Made by a program: the position numbers and the translations under genes
Part shown: one piece after another, positions 25,255 to 32,919 of the stretch
Numbering within the stretch: the stretch's first letter is position 1
Layout: each line of letters starts with the position of its first letter
Source of the DNA: Clostridia bacterium
GTDB taxonomy: Bacteria; Bacillota; Clostridia; Oscillospirales; Acutalibacteraceae
Length of the DNA: 64,000 nt
Direction of reading: 5' to 3'
NCBI GenBank assembly: GCA_017440965.1
Contig: JAFSGH010000018.1
Span: 1-64,000, forward strand
The notes under the pieces: generated by a model
Database searches by the model: none
What the model was told of the DNA's origin: nothing
Seen by the model: the letters and a program-made list of their open reading frames with translations, nothing else

Positions 25255-27579
25255 ATGGAAAAACTGAAAAACAGACTTGTGGTTATCGGTCTTAACAAAA
25301 ATATGCCTATGATAAAGAATATTCTTTGTCACTGTGCCTTCTTTATTATGAATATCCTCTTCGGCGGCATAAGCTTTGCAGGAGGGATATCTCCTTTTGC
25401 AACAGGATTTACAGCAGGAGCTATAAGCAGATATATGATATCCTCTGCCGCAGGTGCAGCTGTCGGCTATGCGTTTTTCTTCGGGCTTTTCGATTCTCTG
25501 AGATTTATTGCGGCAATAACTCTTATTGCCCTTGTAAGACTGACAATTGAAGAAAGAATAAAAACAAGCAGTCTGCTCTTTCCTGTTCTTCTGTCAGCCT
25601 CCGCCTCATTTATTTCCTCTCTGGCAGTATTTTTTGCCGTAGGCGGTGACAGCACATTTATCATCCTCTGCCTGAGCGAGGCACTTATATCGGGAGCCTT
25701 CGCCTGCTTTTCAAGAAGAGTATTCGCAATCAACGCACTAAGAAAAAAAGGGGCATATTTTGCTCCCACAGACACTATTGCCACAGTTTTTTTCGGAAGC
25801 ATCCTGCTTTTATCTGTTGAGAGATTTCAGATAGCAGGTTTCTCTCCTGCCCGCATTGCGGCTTATTTTATAATAATGCTTTTTGCTCTCTGCGGAAGAG
25901 AAGCCGCCTCATCAATTGCAGGCATATGCAGTGCCGTTGCGCTGGGCTTTGACTCCTCTCACCCTCAGCTGATGCTTACATATATACTTACGGGACTGGT
26001 ATCGGGACTTACGGGAATCTACGGAAAGATCCCCGTTGCCCTCAGCCTTGTGGCAACAGGCACCATAGCTCTGATATTAAAAGGCGACAGTGCCACAGCA
26101 CTTACGGCAATAACGGAGATCATTTTATCGGGCTTTGCCTTCGTATTCATCCCCGAAAAGCTGCTTATTAAAATAACAGAGCCCTTATTGCCCTTAAGCA
26201 AGGACAGCTTCAACGAGGAAAAGGGCAGAACGCTTCACTTTATACTGAAACGCTCGGCAAAGGCAGTAAAGGATATCTCCGCCTCAGTCAGTGCCGTATC
26301 TGAGCTTCTTCAGAAAACGGACAAGCCATCAAAGGACAGCGTAACGGAATATGTAAAGGAGGATATCTGCAAGGGCTGTGCAAAATACGAATTCTGCTGG
26401 ACAAAATGCAGGGAGCTTACTCAAAAATCCTTCAACAGAGCAAATGATCATCTTTTTACAAACGAAAGACTTATCTCTGAGGAGCTTCCCGAAAGATTTG
26501 CCGTTATCTGCCGTATGCCCGATAAAATAACGGAGAGCTTCAACAGAGCATATTTTGAATATCTTGCAAGGCTTGTCACCCGTCAGGAGGTATTCGATGC
26601 AAAAAAAGCAGCTGCAAGACAGTTTTATTCTCTCGGAAAAATTCTCGACGATGCCGCCGAAAATCTGTCCCGGCTCCCCGATTCCGATCCCTCTGCCGCA
26701 ATGTCGCTTATGCCCGTTTTCAAGGATATGGGCTTTCAGGTTGCGGGGATAAGCTCATATACTGAAAGCAACGGCAAAAGTCTTCTTCAGGTCTACTGCA
26801 CGCACATTCCGCCTATGCCCGATCAGGATGAATTGCTTGAAAATATATTTGAAGCAACGGGAAAGCTGTACCTGAGACCTGTTGCAGATGAATATTCAAA
26901 GGAAGGAACAGTGCTCAGCTTCTGTGAGGAAGGGAGATTTTCGGTTGAATATAATTCATTTTCCCACACGGGAGCGGGCGAAGCCTTCTGCGGAGACACC
27001 TGCCAATGCTTTTTTGACGGAACAGGAAGCTTTTATGCCGTTCTCAGCGACGGTATGGGCTCAGGCTCAAGAGCGGCTGTCGATTCCGTTATGACCTGCT
27101 CTCTTATGTCAAGGCTTATGCGCGCAGGCTTTTCACCCGAAAGTGCACTTGATGCGGTAAACTGCGCACTTCTTGTAAAATCAGGAGACGAAACCTTGTC
27201 CACTCTTGATATTTTACGGATAGATCTTAACACGGGAGAAGCAGTTTTCTACAAGGCAGGTGCTTCATTTTCCGTTATAAAAAAGGGGGAGAAAACGCTT
27301 ATAGCGGAAAAAAGCTCTATGCCTCTCGGCATACTCGGGGATACTGCCTTTGAAACAAGCAGGCTGTCCTTATCCGACGGTGATATAATATTCATTCTCT
27401 CTGACGGTGCTGCCGTGATACCCCATATTACATTCAAGGAATTGCTAAATGAAAGCAAAGGCTGCGGCACAAAAAAACTTGCCCAAGAGGTCGTAAGCAA
27501 GGCTCTCGGTATGTCCCCCTCGGGAAAGCACGACGATATAACCGTAATATGCATAAGGCTTACGGAAAACCGTGACTGA
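25255..27579 (+). CDS. spoIIE: Stage II sporulation protein E (SpoIIE)
   Basis: 774 residues, close to the ~800 usual for the family; ATG after AAGGAC. About ten N-terminal membrane helices (residues ~25-310), a central regulatory region with a Cys cluster (CKGCAKYEFCWTKC), and a C-terminal PP2C-type phosphatase with VLSDGMGSGSRAA, LRIDLNTGEAVFYKAGA, FILSDGA and GKHDDITVICIRL, which supply the metal-binding Asp residues. SpoIIE dephosphorylates the anti-anti-sigma factor SpoIIAA, activating sigma-F in the forespore, and helps build the polar septum. This is the best evidence that the organism belongs to the spore-forming Clostridia. Confidence 0.93.
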   Translation: MEKLKNRLVVIGLNKNMPMIKNILCHCAFFIMNILFGGISFAGGISPFATGFTAGAISRYMISSAAGAAVGYAFFFGLFDSLRFIAAITLIALVRLTIEERIKTSSLLFPVLLSASASFISSLAVFFAVGGDSTFIILCLSEALISGAFACFSRRVFAINALRKKGAYFAPTDTIATVFFGSILLLSVERFQIAGFSPARIAAYFIIMLFALCGREAASSIAGICSAVALGFDSSHPQLMLTYILTGLVSGLTGIYGKIPVALSLVATGTIALILKGDSATALTAITEIILSGFAFVFIPEKLLIKITEPLLPLSKDSFNEEKGRTLHFILKRSAKAVKDISASVSAVSELLQKTDKPSKDSVTEYVKEDICKGCAKYEFCWTKCRELTQKSFNRANDHLFTNERLISEELPERFAVICRMPDKITESFNRAYFEYLARLVTRQEVFDAKKAAARQFYSLGKILDDAAENLSRLPDSDPSAAMSLMPVFKDMGFQVAGISSYTESNGKSLLQVYCTHIPPMPDQDELLENIFEATGKLYLRPVADEYSKEGTVLSFCEEGRFSVEYNSFSHTGAGEAFCGDTCQCFFDGTGSFYAVLSDGMGSGSRAAVDSVMTCSLMSRLMRAGFSPESALDAVNCALLVKSGDETLSTLDILRIDLNTGEAVFYKAGASFSVIKKGEKTLIAEKSSMPLGILGDTAFETSRLSLSDGDIIFILSDGAAVIPHITFKELLNESKGCGTKKLAQEVVSKALGMSPSGKHDDITVICIRLTENRD

Positions 27580-27593
27580 TAACATAAAACTGA

Positions 27594-27626
27594 AAATACC
27601 TGAAACTTCGGTTTTAGGTATTTTTT
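27594..27626 (+). terminator. Terminator of spoIIE
   Basis: AAATACCTGAAAC pairs with GTTTTAGGTATTT around a TTCG tetraloop, followed by TTT. Confidence 0.9.
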
Positions 27627-27640
27627 AATTTGATCCTTTA

Positions 27641-27649
27641 TGATATAAT
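27641..27649 (+). promoter_or_regulatory. Extended -10 promoter of the two-component system
   Basis: TGATATAAT carries the TGn extension and a perfect TATAAT at 27644-27649. There is no clear -35 box; one is not needed with an extended -10. Confidence 0.5.
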
Positions 27650-27673
27650 AAACTCAGGGAAAGGATGAAATTT

Positions 27674-28345
27674 ATGAGAATACTCCTTGCAGAAGATGAA
27701 AAAGAGCTGTCAGATGCTCTGTGCGCCATATTAAAGCATTCGAATTATTCCGTTGATGCAGTTTATGACGGTGAGGATGCCGCGGATTATCTTGCTACGG
27801 ACATATACGATGCCGCGATACTTGATATTATGATGCCGAAAAAAGACGGTATCCGGGTACTCAGAGAAGCAAGAAAAAGAGGAATAATGACACCCGTGCT
27901 TATCCTTACGGCAAAAACTGATATTGACGATAAGGTATCGGGACTTGATGCAGGTGCTGACGATTACCTGACAAAGCCCTTTGCCTCAAAGGAGCTTCTT
28001 GCAAGGCTCAGAGCCATAATAAGAAGACACACCGAATCTGCAGACAACGGTATTATCTTCGGCAATGCCGTTCTCGATCCTCTTACCTTTGAGATCAGAA
28101 CCGACAAGGGCAGAGAGCAGCTTTCAAGCAAGGAATTTCAGATGCTGCAGCTGCTTATGATGAATCCCACAACAATAATATCCATAGACAGATTTATGGA
28201 TAAGGTCTGGGGATACGATTCTGAGGCACAGACCAATGTAGTATGGGTATACATATCATATCTTAGAAAAAAGCTGGCTTCCGTAGGTGCAGATTTCAAA
28301 ATAACTGTTGTCCGCAATCTCGGATACCGCCTTCATAAGGACTGA
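27674..28345 (+). CDS. OmpR/PhoB-family response regulator
   Basis: About 223 residues; the ATG at 27674 lies nine bases after AAAGG, while the ATG at 27665 has no spacing. The receiver domain starts RILLAEDE, with the phospho-acceptor Asp in AAILDIMMPKKDG, the switch Thr in LILTAKT and the Lys in LTKPF. The C-terminal winged helix (SSKEFQMLQLLMM, NVVWVYISYLRKKL, RNLGYRL) binds DNA. It is four bases upstream of the sensor kinase gene. Target genes cannot be read here. Confidence 0.93.
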   Translation: MRILLAEDEKELSDALCAILKHSNYSVDAVYDGEDAADYLATDIYDAAILDIMMPKKDGIRVLREARKRGIMTPVLILTAKTDIDDKVSGLDAGADDYLTKPFASKELLARLRAIIRRHTESADNGIIFGNAVLDPLTFEIRTDKGREQLSSKEFQMLQLLMMNPTTIISIDRFMDKVWGYDSEAQTNVVWVYISYLRKKLASVGADFKITVVRNLGYRLHKD

Positions 28346-28349
28346 AAAT

Positions 28350-29558
28350 ATGATAAAAAAACTGAAAAACCGATTTATAGCCATTGCAATGGTTTCTGTT
28401 GCCATTGTATTAGGACTTATAATCGGCTCTGTGAACATAGCAAATTATTCTAATGTAAAGAGATCCGGCGAAATGCGTCTTGATATGCTGGAAAACGGCG
28501 GCGGTCTTGCTCCTATGGTCGAGCTCTTCGGCAATAAAAGAAATCCGCTGTCCCCCGAAGCACCCTTTGAATCAAGATTTTTCACCGTTATCGTCGATAA
28601 TAACGGTAATATCTTAGGCACGAAGACAGATCACATTGCCGCGATCGGCAAGGAAGAAGCCGCAGAAATTGCTTCGGAGCTTTTCAGAAAAGGAAAAACC
28701 GAGGGTATCAAGGACAGGTATGCCTTCCGTGCCCTGACGGGCGACGGCGTAATTACTTATATTTTTATCGATCACTCAAGAGAGCTTGATACCTTTTATT
28801 CATTTTTATATTCAAGCATTCTCATCAGCGCGGCGGCTTTTATACTGGTTTTTATTTTTGTGCTTATATTCTCTAAAATAGCCATAAAGCCGATTGCTGA
28901 AAGCTACGAAAAGCAAAAGCGCTTTATAACCGATGCAGGACACGAATTAAAAACACCTCTTACTGTAATAAGAGCCGCAAACGAGGTCCTTGAAATTGAA
29001 AACGGTGAAAATCAGTGGACAAAAAGCATTGAAAATCAGGTAAAAAATCTTACTGAGCTTACCAATAAGCTTGTTATCCTCTCAAGAATGAGCGAGGAGC
29101 AGGGAATTCATTTTTCGGAGCTGTGCTTAAGCGATATGCTTTCGGAATGTATAGACGGCTTTGAAGCAGTAGGCTTTTCTGAGGATAAGGAAATTATAAG
29201 CTCAATAGAAAGCGACATTAAATTCAGGGGCGACGAAAAGGCCATAGCTCAGCTTTTTTCCGTACTGACAGACAATGCATTGAAATACTCCCCCAAGGGA
29301 AGCATTATTGATATAAGCCTAAAAAAATCGGGGAAATATACAGAAATTATCTTCCTTAATCCCGCAGAGAATATTCCCGTAGGGGATAACAGCGTGCTGT
29401 TCGAAAGATTCTACCGCCACGATGAATCAAGGAATTCAGAAAAAGGCGGTCACGGCATCGGGCTTGCGGCGGCAAAAGCCATAGTTGAGGCGCATAAAGG
29501 AAAAATTTCCGCCGAAAGTCCCGACGGAAAAAGCTTTATAGTAAAAATACTGCTGTAA
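28350..29558 (+). CDS. Sensor histidine kinase
   Basis: About 402 residues from the ATG after AAGG; the longer frame overlaps the response regulator. Two membrane helices (near 12-30 and 160-180) frame a ~130-residue external sensor domain. The kinase core has the H-box DAGHELKTPLTVIRAANE with the phosphorylated His, the N-box LFSVLTDNALKYSP, FERFYRHDESR and GHGIGLAAAKAIVE. It phosphorylates the regulator encoded just upstream; the external signal is unknown. Confidence 0.92.
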   Translation: MIKKLKNRFIAIAMVSVAIVLGLIIGSVNIANYSNVKRSGEMRLDMLENGGGLAPMVELFGNKRNPLSPEAPFESRFFTVIVDNNGNILGTKTDHIAAIGKEEAAEIASELFRKGKTEGIKDRYAFRALTGDGVITYIFIDHSRELDTFYSFLYSSILISAAAFILVFIFVLIFSKIAIKPIAESYEKQKRFITDAGHELKTPLTVIRAANEVLEIENGENQWTKSIENQVKNLTELTNKLVILSRMSEEQGIHFSELCLSDMLSECIDGFEAVGFSEDKEIISSIESDIKFRGDEKAIAQLFSVLTDNALKYSPKGSIIDISLKKSGKYTEIIFLNPAENIPVGDNSVLFERFYRHDESRNSEKGGHGIGLAAAKAIVEAHKGKISAESPDGKSFIVKILL

Positions 29559-29570
29559 GCTATTAATTGA

Positions 29571-29603
29571 AAAAAGAGTGACGGATATCCGTCACTTCTT
29601 TTC
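29571..29603. terminator. Bidirectional terminator between convergent genes
   Basis: AGTGACGGATATCCGTCACT is a perfect 20-bp palindrome with an A-run to its left and TTCTTTT to its right. It serves the kinase gene on the plus strand and overlaps the last codons of the glycosyltransferase gene on the minus strand. Confidence 0.85.
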
Positions 29604-30548
29604 ATCCTCTGTTTTTTCCGCGATGATAAAACGCGGTCTGTTTTTTGTTTCGAGATATATTTTCCCGATATATTCTCCGATTATACCGAGACTTATCAGC
29701 TGCACTCCGCCGAGAAAGCACAATATACTTGTAAGGGATGCCCAACCTGCGACGGAATTGCCCGTGAGCTGAACGATAACAGACCAGAGAATACCCACAA
29801 AGCTGAGAAGTGCTACAACACAGCCGAACAGAGTAATTATTCTTATCGGCTTTACGGAAAGACTTGTGATACCGTCAAGGGCAAGCGCCAGCATTTTAGC
29901 AGGTGAATACTTGCTTTTGCCCCCAAGCCTTTCTCTTCTTTCATAATAAACGGATGTGCTTCGGAAGCCCACAAGAGGAAACATCCCCCGAAGAAAGATA
30001 TTGACCTCCTTAAAATCAGAAAAGCTTTTCAGCACCTTTGAGGAAACAAGGCGGTAATCCGCGTGATCATATACGGTCTCAACGCCCATAAAGGACATAA
30101 GCTTATAAAAAAGCCGTGCAGTTCCTCTTTTGAGGATGCTGTCTGTTTTTCTGCTGCTTCTGACTCCGTATACTATTTCACTTCCGTTGAGATACTCATC
30201 TATCATTCTGTCAACGGCATCTATATCATCCTGACCGTCACAGTCTATGCTTACGGTTATATCGCACTTATCGGCAGCCTCAGTAAGTCCTGCAAGAAGT
30301 GCATTCTGATGGCCTTTATTACGGCTGAGAGAAATACCGCTTATAAAGGGACTTTTACGGGACAGCTCCTTTATTATTTCCCATGTACCGTCACGGCTTC
30401 CGTCATCCACAAAAAGTATGCGGCTGTCTGCGGATATCTTTCCTTTTTCCGTAAGAGAGGTAAGCTTTCCGAGAAACATCGGTGCGGTGATATTAAGCAC
30501 ATCTTCTTCATTAAAGCAAGGAATCACCATATATAGAACAGGTCTCAT
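29592..30548 (-). CDS. GT2 membrane glycosyltransferase (GtrB/DPM1-like)
   Basis: About 318 residues; the ATG at 30548 follows GAAGGGA, and the longer frame would begin upstream of the promoter. The GT-A fold shows VIPCFNEEDVL, VDDGSRDGTWE and the metal-binding SIDCDGQDDID. Two C-terminal membrane helices (IITLFGCVVALLSF, LCFLGGVQLISLGIIGEYIG) are typical of GtrB-type enzymes, which load a hexose onto undecaprenyl phosphate for wall or teichoic acid glycosylation. The upstream palindrome suggests a dedicated repressor. Confidence 0.85.
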   Translation of the reverse strand: MRPVLYMVIPCFNEEDVLNITAPMFLGKLTSLTEKGKISADSRILFVDDGSRDGTWEIIKELSRKSPFISGISLSRNKGHQNALLAGLTEAADKCDITVSIDCDGQDDIDAVDRMIDEYLNGSEIVYGVRSSRKTDSILKRGTARLFYKLMSFMGVETVYDHADYRLVSSKVLKSFSDFKEVNIFLRGMFPLVGFRSTSVYYERRERLGGKSKYSPAKMLALALDGITSLSVKPIRIITLFGCVVALLSFVGILWSVIVQLTGNSVAGWASLTSILCFLGGVQLISLGIIGEYIGKIYLETKNRPRFIIAEKTEDEKK

Positions 30549-30560
30549 TTTTTCAGTCCC

Positions 30561-30608
30561 TTCCGAAGATACTGATAATATAATATCAGTATTTTCCGAA
30601 AAAGTAAA
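30561..30608 (-). promoter_or_regulatory. Glycosyltransferase promoter with a 40-bp inverted repeat
   Basis: On the minus strand, TTTACT (30608-30603) and TATTAT (30585-30580) have a 17-bp spacer. A 40-bp imperfect palindrome (30561-30600; inner arms TACTGATA/TATCAGTA, outer arms TTCCGAA and TTCCGAA-like with two mismatches) covers the -10 and spacer. It looks like an operator; it could also form an RNA hairpin. Confidence 0.55.
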
Positions 30609-30743
30609 GTGCGCAGGTATATTCGGTGTTAACAAAAAGCCTGTATCCCGTAAGATTTTCCTTATTTTTTACATTTTATCTATATACAAATGTCTGTTCT
30701 TGTGTTAAAATTATATTTACCTAATTTTAAGGAGTGCATAAAA

Positions 30744-32459
30744 ATGAAAAAATTTATAAGCATTATCCTTTCTGCCGTAATTATTTTATCGGCATTATCA
30801 GCATCAGCCGCAGCTCTTGTGACTGAAGAAACAAAGGAGCTTGGCTTTGCCGTGGCTTCCGATCTTCATTACAATGTTCCTGAGGCGGAGCTGGAAAAAA
30901 CAAATAACGATGAAATTTTCTGGTATGCAAACAGAAGAGCCGCTATGGAAAACGAAAGCGGTCTTATTATTGACGAATTTCTCCGCCAGTGTGCAGAGGA
31001 CGATTCAATAGAATTCGTGCTTATCCCCGGTGATCTTGCAGACAACGGAAGAACCGTATGGCAGGAGCACTATGATGTGGCAAAAAAGCTTGCCGACTTT
31101 GAAGAGGCTACGGGAAAGCAGGTATATGTAATTCCCGGAAATCACGATATGGGTGCTGCTGATATCGACTTCAAGGAGGAAAACTTCAAGGAGGTTTATG
31201 CCGCCTTCGGATTTTCTGAAGCCTTGTCTTCAATGGATGACAACTGCTCATATACAGCTGACCTCGGAGATAAGTACAGACTTATTGCTCTTGACAGTAA
31301 TGATCCCTCAAAATCAACAGAGGACGGAATGAGCTTCAAAAAGGTAATGTGGGTACTCGATGAAGCAAAGAAGGCTCAGGAGGACGGAAGATATCCTATC
31401 CTTATGATGCATCACAATCTTCTTGACCATCTTCCCATGCAGAGAATAATCAGCCGTAACTTTATCGTGCGTTTCCATTACACAACGGCTACCCTCTTTG
31501 CAGATGCAGGCATCAAGCTTGTTTTCTCAGGACATGAGCACTGCTCAGACGCTACATCTTACACAACTCCTCTCGGCAATAAGATATATGATTTTGCTAA
31601 CACCGCACTTACCATGTATCCCCTTCAGTATAAGGTATTTTACATAAATGATGCAGAAATAACCTACAGAACAAGAACCATAGAAAAGATTGCGGCAGAG
31701 ATGCTGAAAAATACCACAGCAGGCTATACGGATGAGCAGATATCCCTTATGAACGAGGGCCTTAACGACTATTCAAAGGGCTTCCTCAAGGCGGGCATTC
31801 AGTACAGACTTGAGCTTTCTCTTTCAATGGAAAAGATGGGCATTGCTGAGGATTCGATATTCTATCCTCTTGTTTCCACTGCAGTAGGTGAGCTTATAAA
31901 TATTCTCCGTATGCCTCTTTACGGCGAAAATTCCGTTCAGGAGCTGGGCAAGGAATATAATATTGATATCCCCGATTCCGATTATAAGACCGGCTGGGAT
32001 CTTGCAACGGAGCTTGTTTCCTGGCATTACGCAGGCGAAGAGCCCTTTGAGGTGCAAAGCACTGAGGTAAAGATACTTCTCCGTACAGTTTCTCTTATTC
32101 TTAAGGATGATCTTTCCACCGTAAACGATGAGATCTTTTTTGCGGCAGCAAATGAGCTTATCGAAATGATGGGTATGAACGGCAATATGTCAAAGGAATT
32201 TACAAAGCTTACATCAGAAATATTCGGCGGCGTCACCGCAGGTCAGTATTTCCTTGTTGCTCTTGTATCTCCTCTTCTCTATCAGTTTGCATTTGACGGT
32301 GACAATGTTTCCGATAACAACGGCACTCTTCAGGGCTACGGCATTGAGATGAACGGAAGAAATATTCTCAATAATCTCTCCGACGCCGCAAACACACTTA
32401 TGCTTTATATAGAGAATTTCTTTATAATATTTGTAAAGATCTTCGGCATCGGCAGATAA
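30744..32459 (+). CDS. Secreted metallophosphoesterase, paralogue of the first
   Basis: About 571 residues; ATG after AAGGAG. The signal peptide ends near ASAAAL. The phosphoesterase blocks are SDLHYNV, LIPGDLADNG, VIPGNHDMG, MMHHNLLDH and FSGHEHCSD. The ~250-residue helical C-terminal region matches that of 7586-9277 in layout (both contain a GIQYRLELS/GIKLTISAY-like block and end in an LQGYG/LPGYG block before the tail). The last residues (YIENFFIIFVKIFGIGR) form a Phe-rich amphipathic tail. Two copies in one window suggest a distinct role for each; substrates are unknown. Confidence 0.85.
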   Translation: MKKFISIILSAVIILSALSASAAALVTEETKELGFAVASDLHYNVPEAELEKTNNDEIFWYANRRAAMENESGLIIDEFLRQCAEDDSIEFVLIPGDLADNGRTVWQEHYDVAKKLADFEEATGKQVYVIPGNHDMGAADIDFKEENFKEVYAAFGFSEALSSMDDNCSYTADLGDKYRLIALDSNDPSKSTEDGMSFKKVMWVLDEAKKAQEDGRYPILMMHHNLLDHLPMQRIISRNFIVRFHYTTATLFADAGIKLVFSGHEHCSDATSYTTPLGNKIYDFANTALTMYPLQYKVFYINDAEITYRTRTIEKIAAEMLKNTTAGYTDEQISLMNEGLNDYSKGFLKAGIQYRLELSLSMEKMGIAEDSIFYPLVSTAVGELINILRMPLYGENSVQELGKEYNIDIPDSDYKTGWDLATELVSWHYAGEEPFEVQSTEVKILLRTVSLILKDDLSTVNDEIFFAAANELIEMMGMNGNMSKEFTKLTSEIFGGVTAGQYFLVALVSPLLYQFAFDGDNVSDNNGTLQGYGIEMNGRNILNNLSDAANTLMLYIENFFIIFVKIFGIGR

Positions 32460-32481
32460 AGCATAAACTGTAAGCAAAATA

Positions 32482-32522
32482 AATAAGGACTTAAGCGTTA
32501 TTTCCGCTTAAGTCCTTATTCA
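32482..32522. terminator. Strong bidirectional terminator
   Basis: AATAAGGACTTAAGCG pairs perfectly over 16 bp with CGCTTAAGTCCTTATT. It follows the phosphoesterase and lies at the end of the minus-strand RyR operon, 100 bp from its last stop codon. A second inverted repeat (GAAATTGCT/AGCAATTTC) sits at about 32535-32562. Confidence 0.85.
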
Positions 32523-32622
32523 TTTTAATATACAGGAAATTGCTGTCAATGTGAGCAATTTCCCGTATCAAAAATCACCTTTTCGCCCCGGGATTGAGGG
32601 CAGGGGGGAAGCATAATGCTTT

Positions 32623-32904
32623 TTACTTCTTTTTTATCTCATATCCGAGAGCGGTGATAAGCTTCAGAGTTTCAAGGGCAGTATTTCTGTCATATTCCTT
32701 TTCCTCCTCGCTCAGCTCCTCATAGGGAACAAGACAGGGAGTCATTTTCTTTTCATCGTCTCTTTTTTCACCGTAGACCCAACCGTCCTTTATTCTTCCC
32801 TGCGACCATACCTCGTGAACATTCTTTGCAATTTCTTCCTTAAGAGCCATAAGTTCCTCCGAAAGAACTACATCTGATGTATCCAAGGGCTTGGGGATAT
32901 ACAT
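32623..32904 (-). CDS. Stand-alone RyR-domain protein
   Basis: 93 residues; ATG after CAGGAG. The whole protein is one RyR domain (PF02026 type): WSQGRIKDGWVYGEKRDDE followed by CLVPYEELSEEEKEYDR match the two conserved blocks of the bacterial and eukaryotic domain. In bacteria this domain is thought to bind a small ligand or act as an adaptor in conflict systems (inference from gene neighbourhoods). The gene lies 16 bp after the larger RyR protein gene and is the last gene of the CARF operon. It may work as a free partner or antagonist of the membrane-bound RyR domain. Confidence 0.85.
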   Translation of the reverse strand: MYIPKPLDTSDVVLSEELMALKEEIAKNVHEVWSQGRIKDGWVYGEKRDDEKKMTPCLVPYEELSEEEKEYDRNTALETLKLITALGYEIKKK

Positions 32905-32919
32905 ATTATCACTCCTGTA

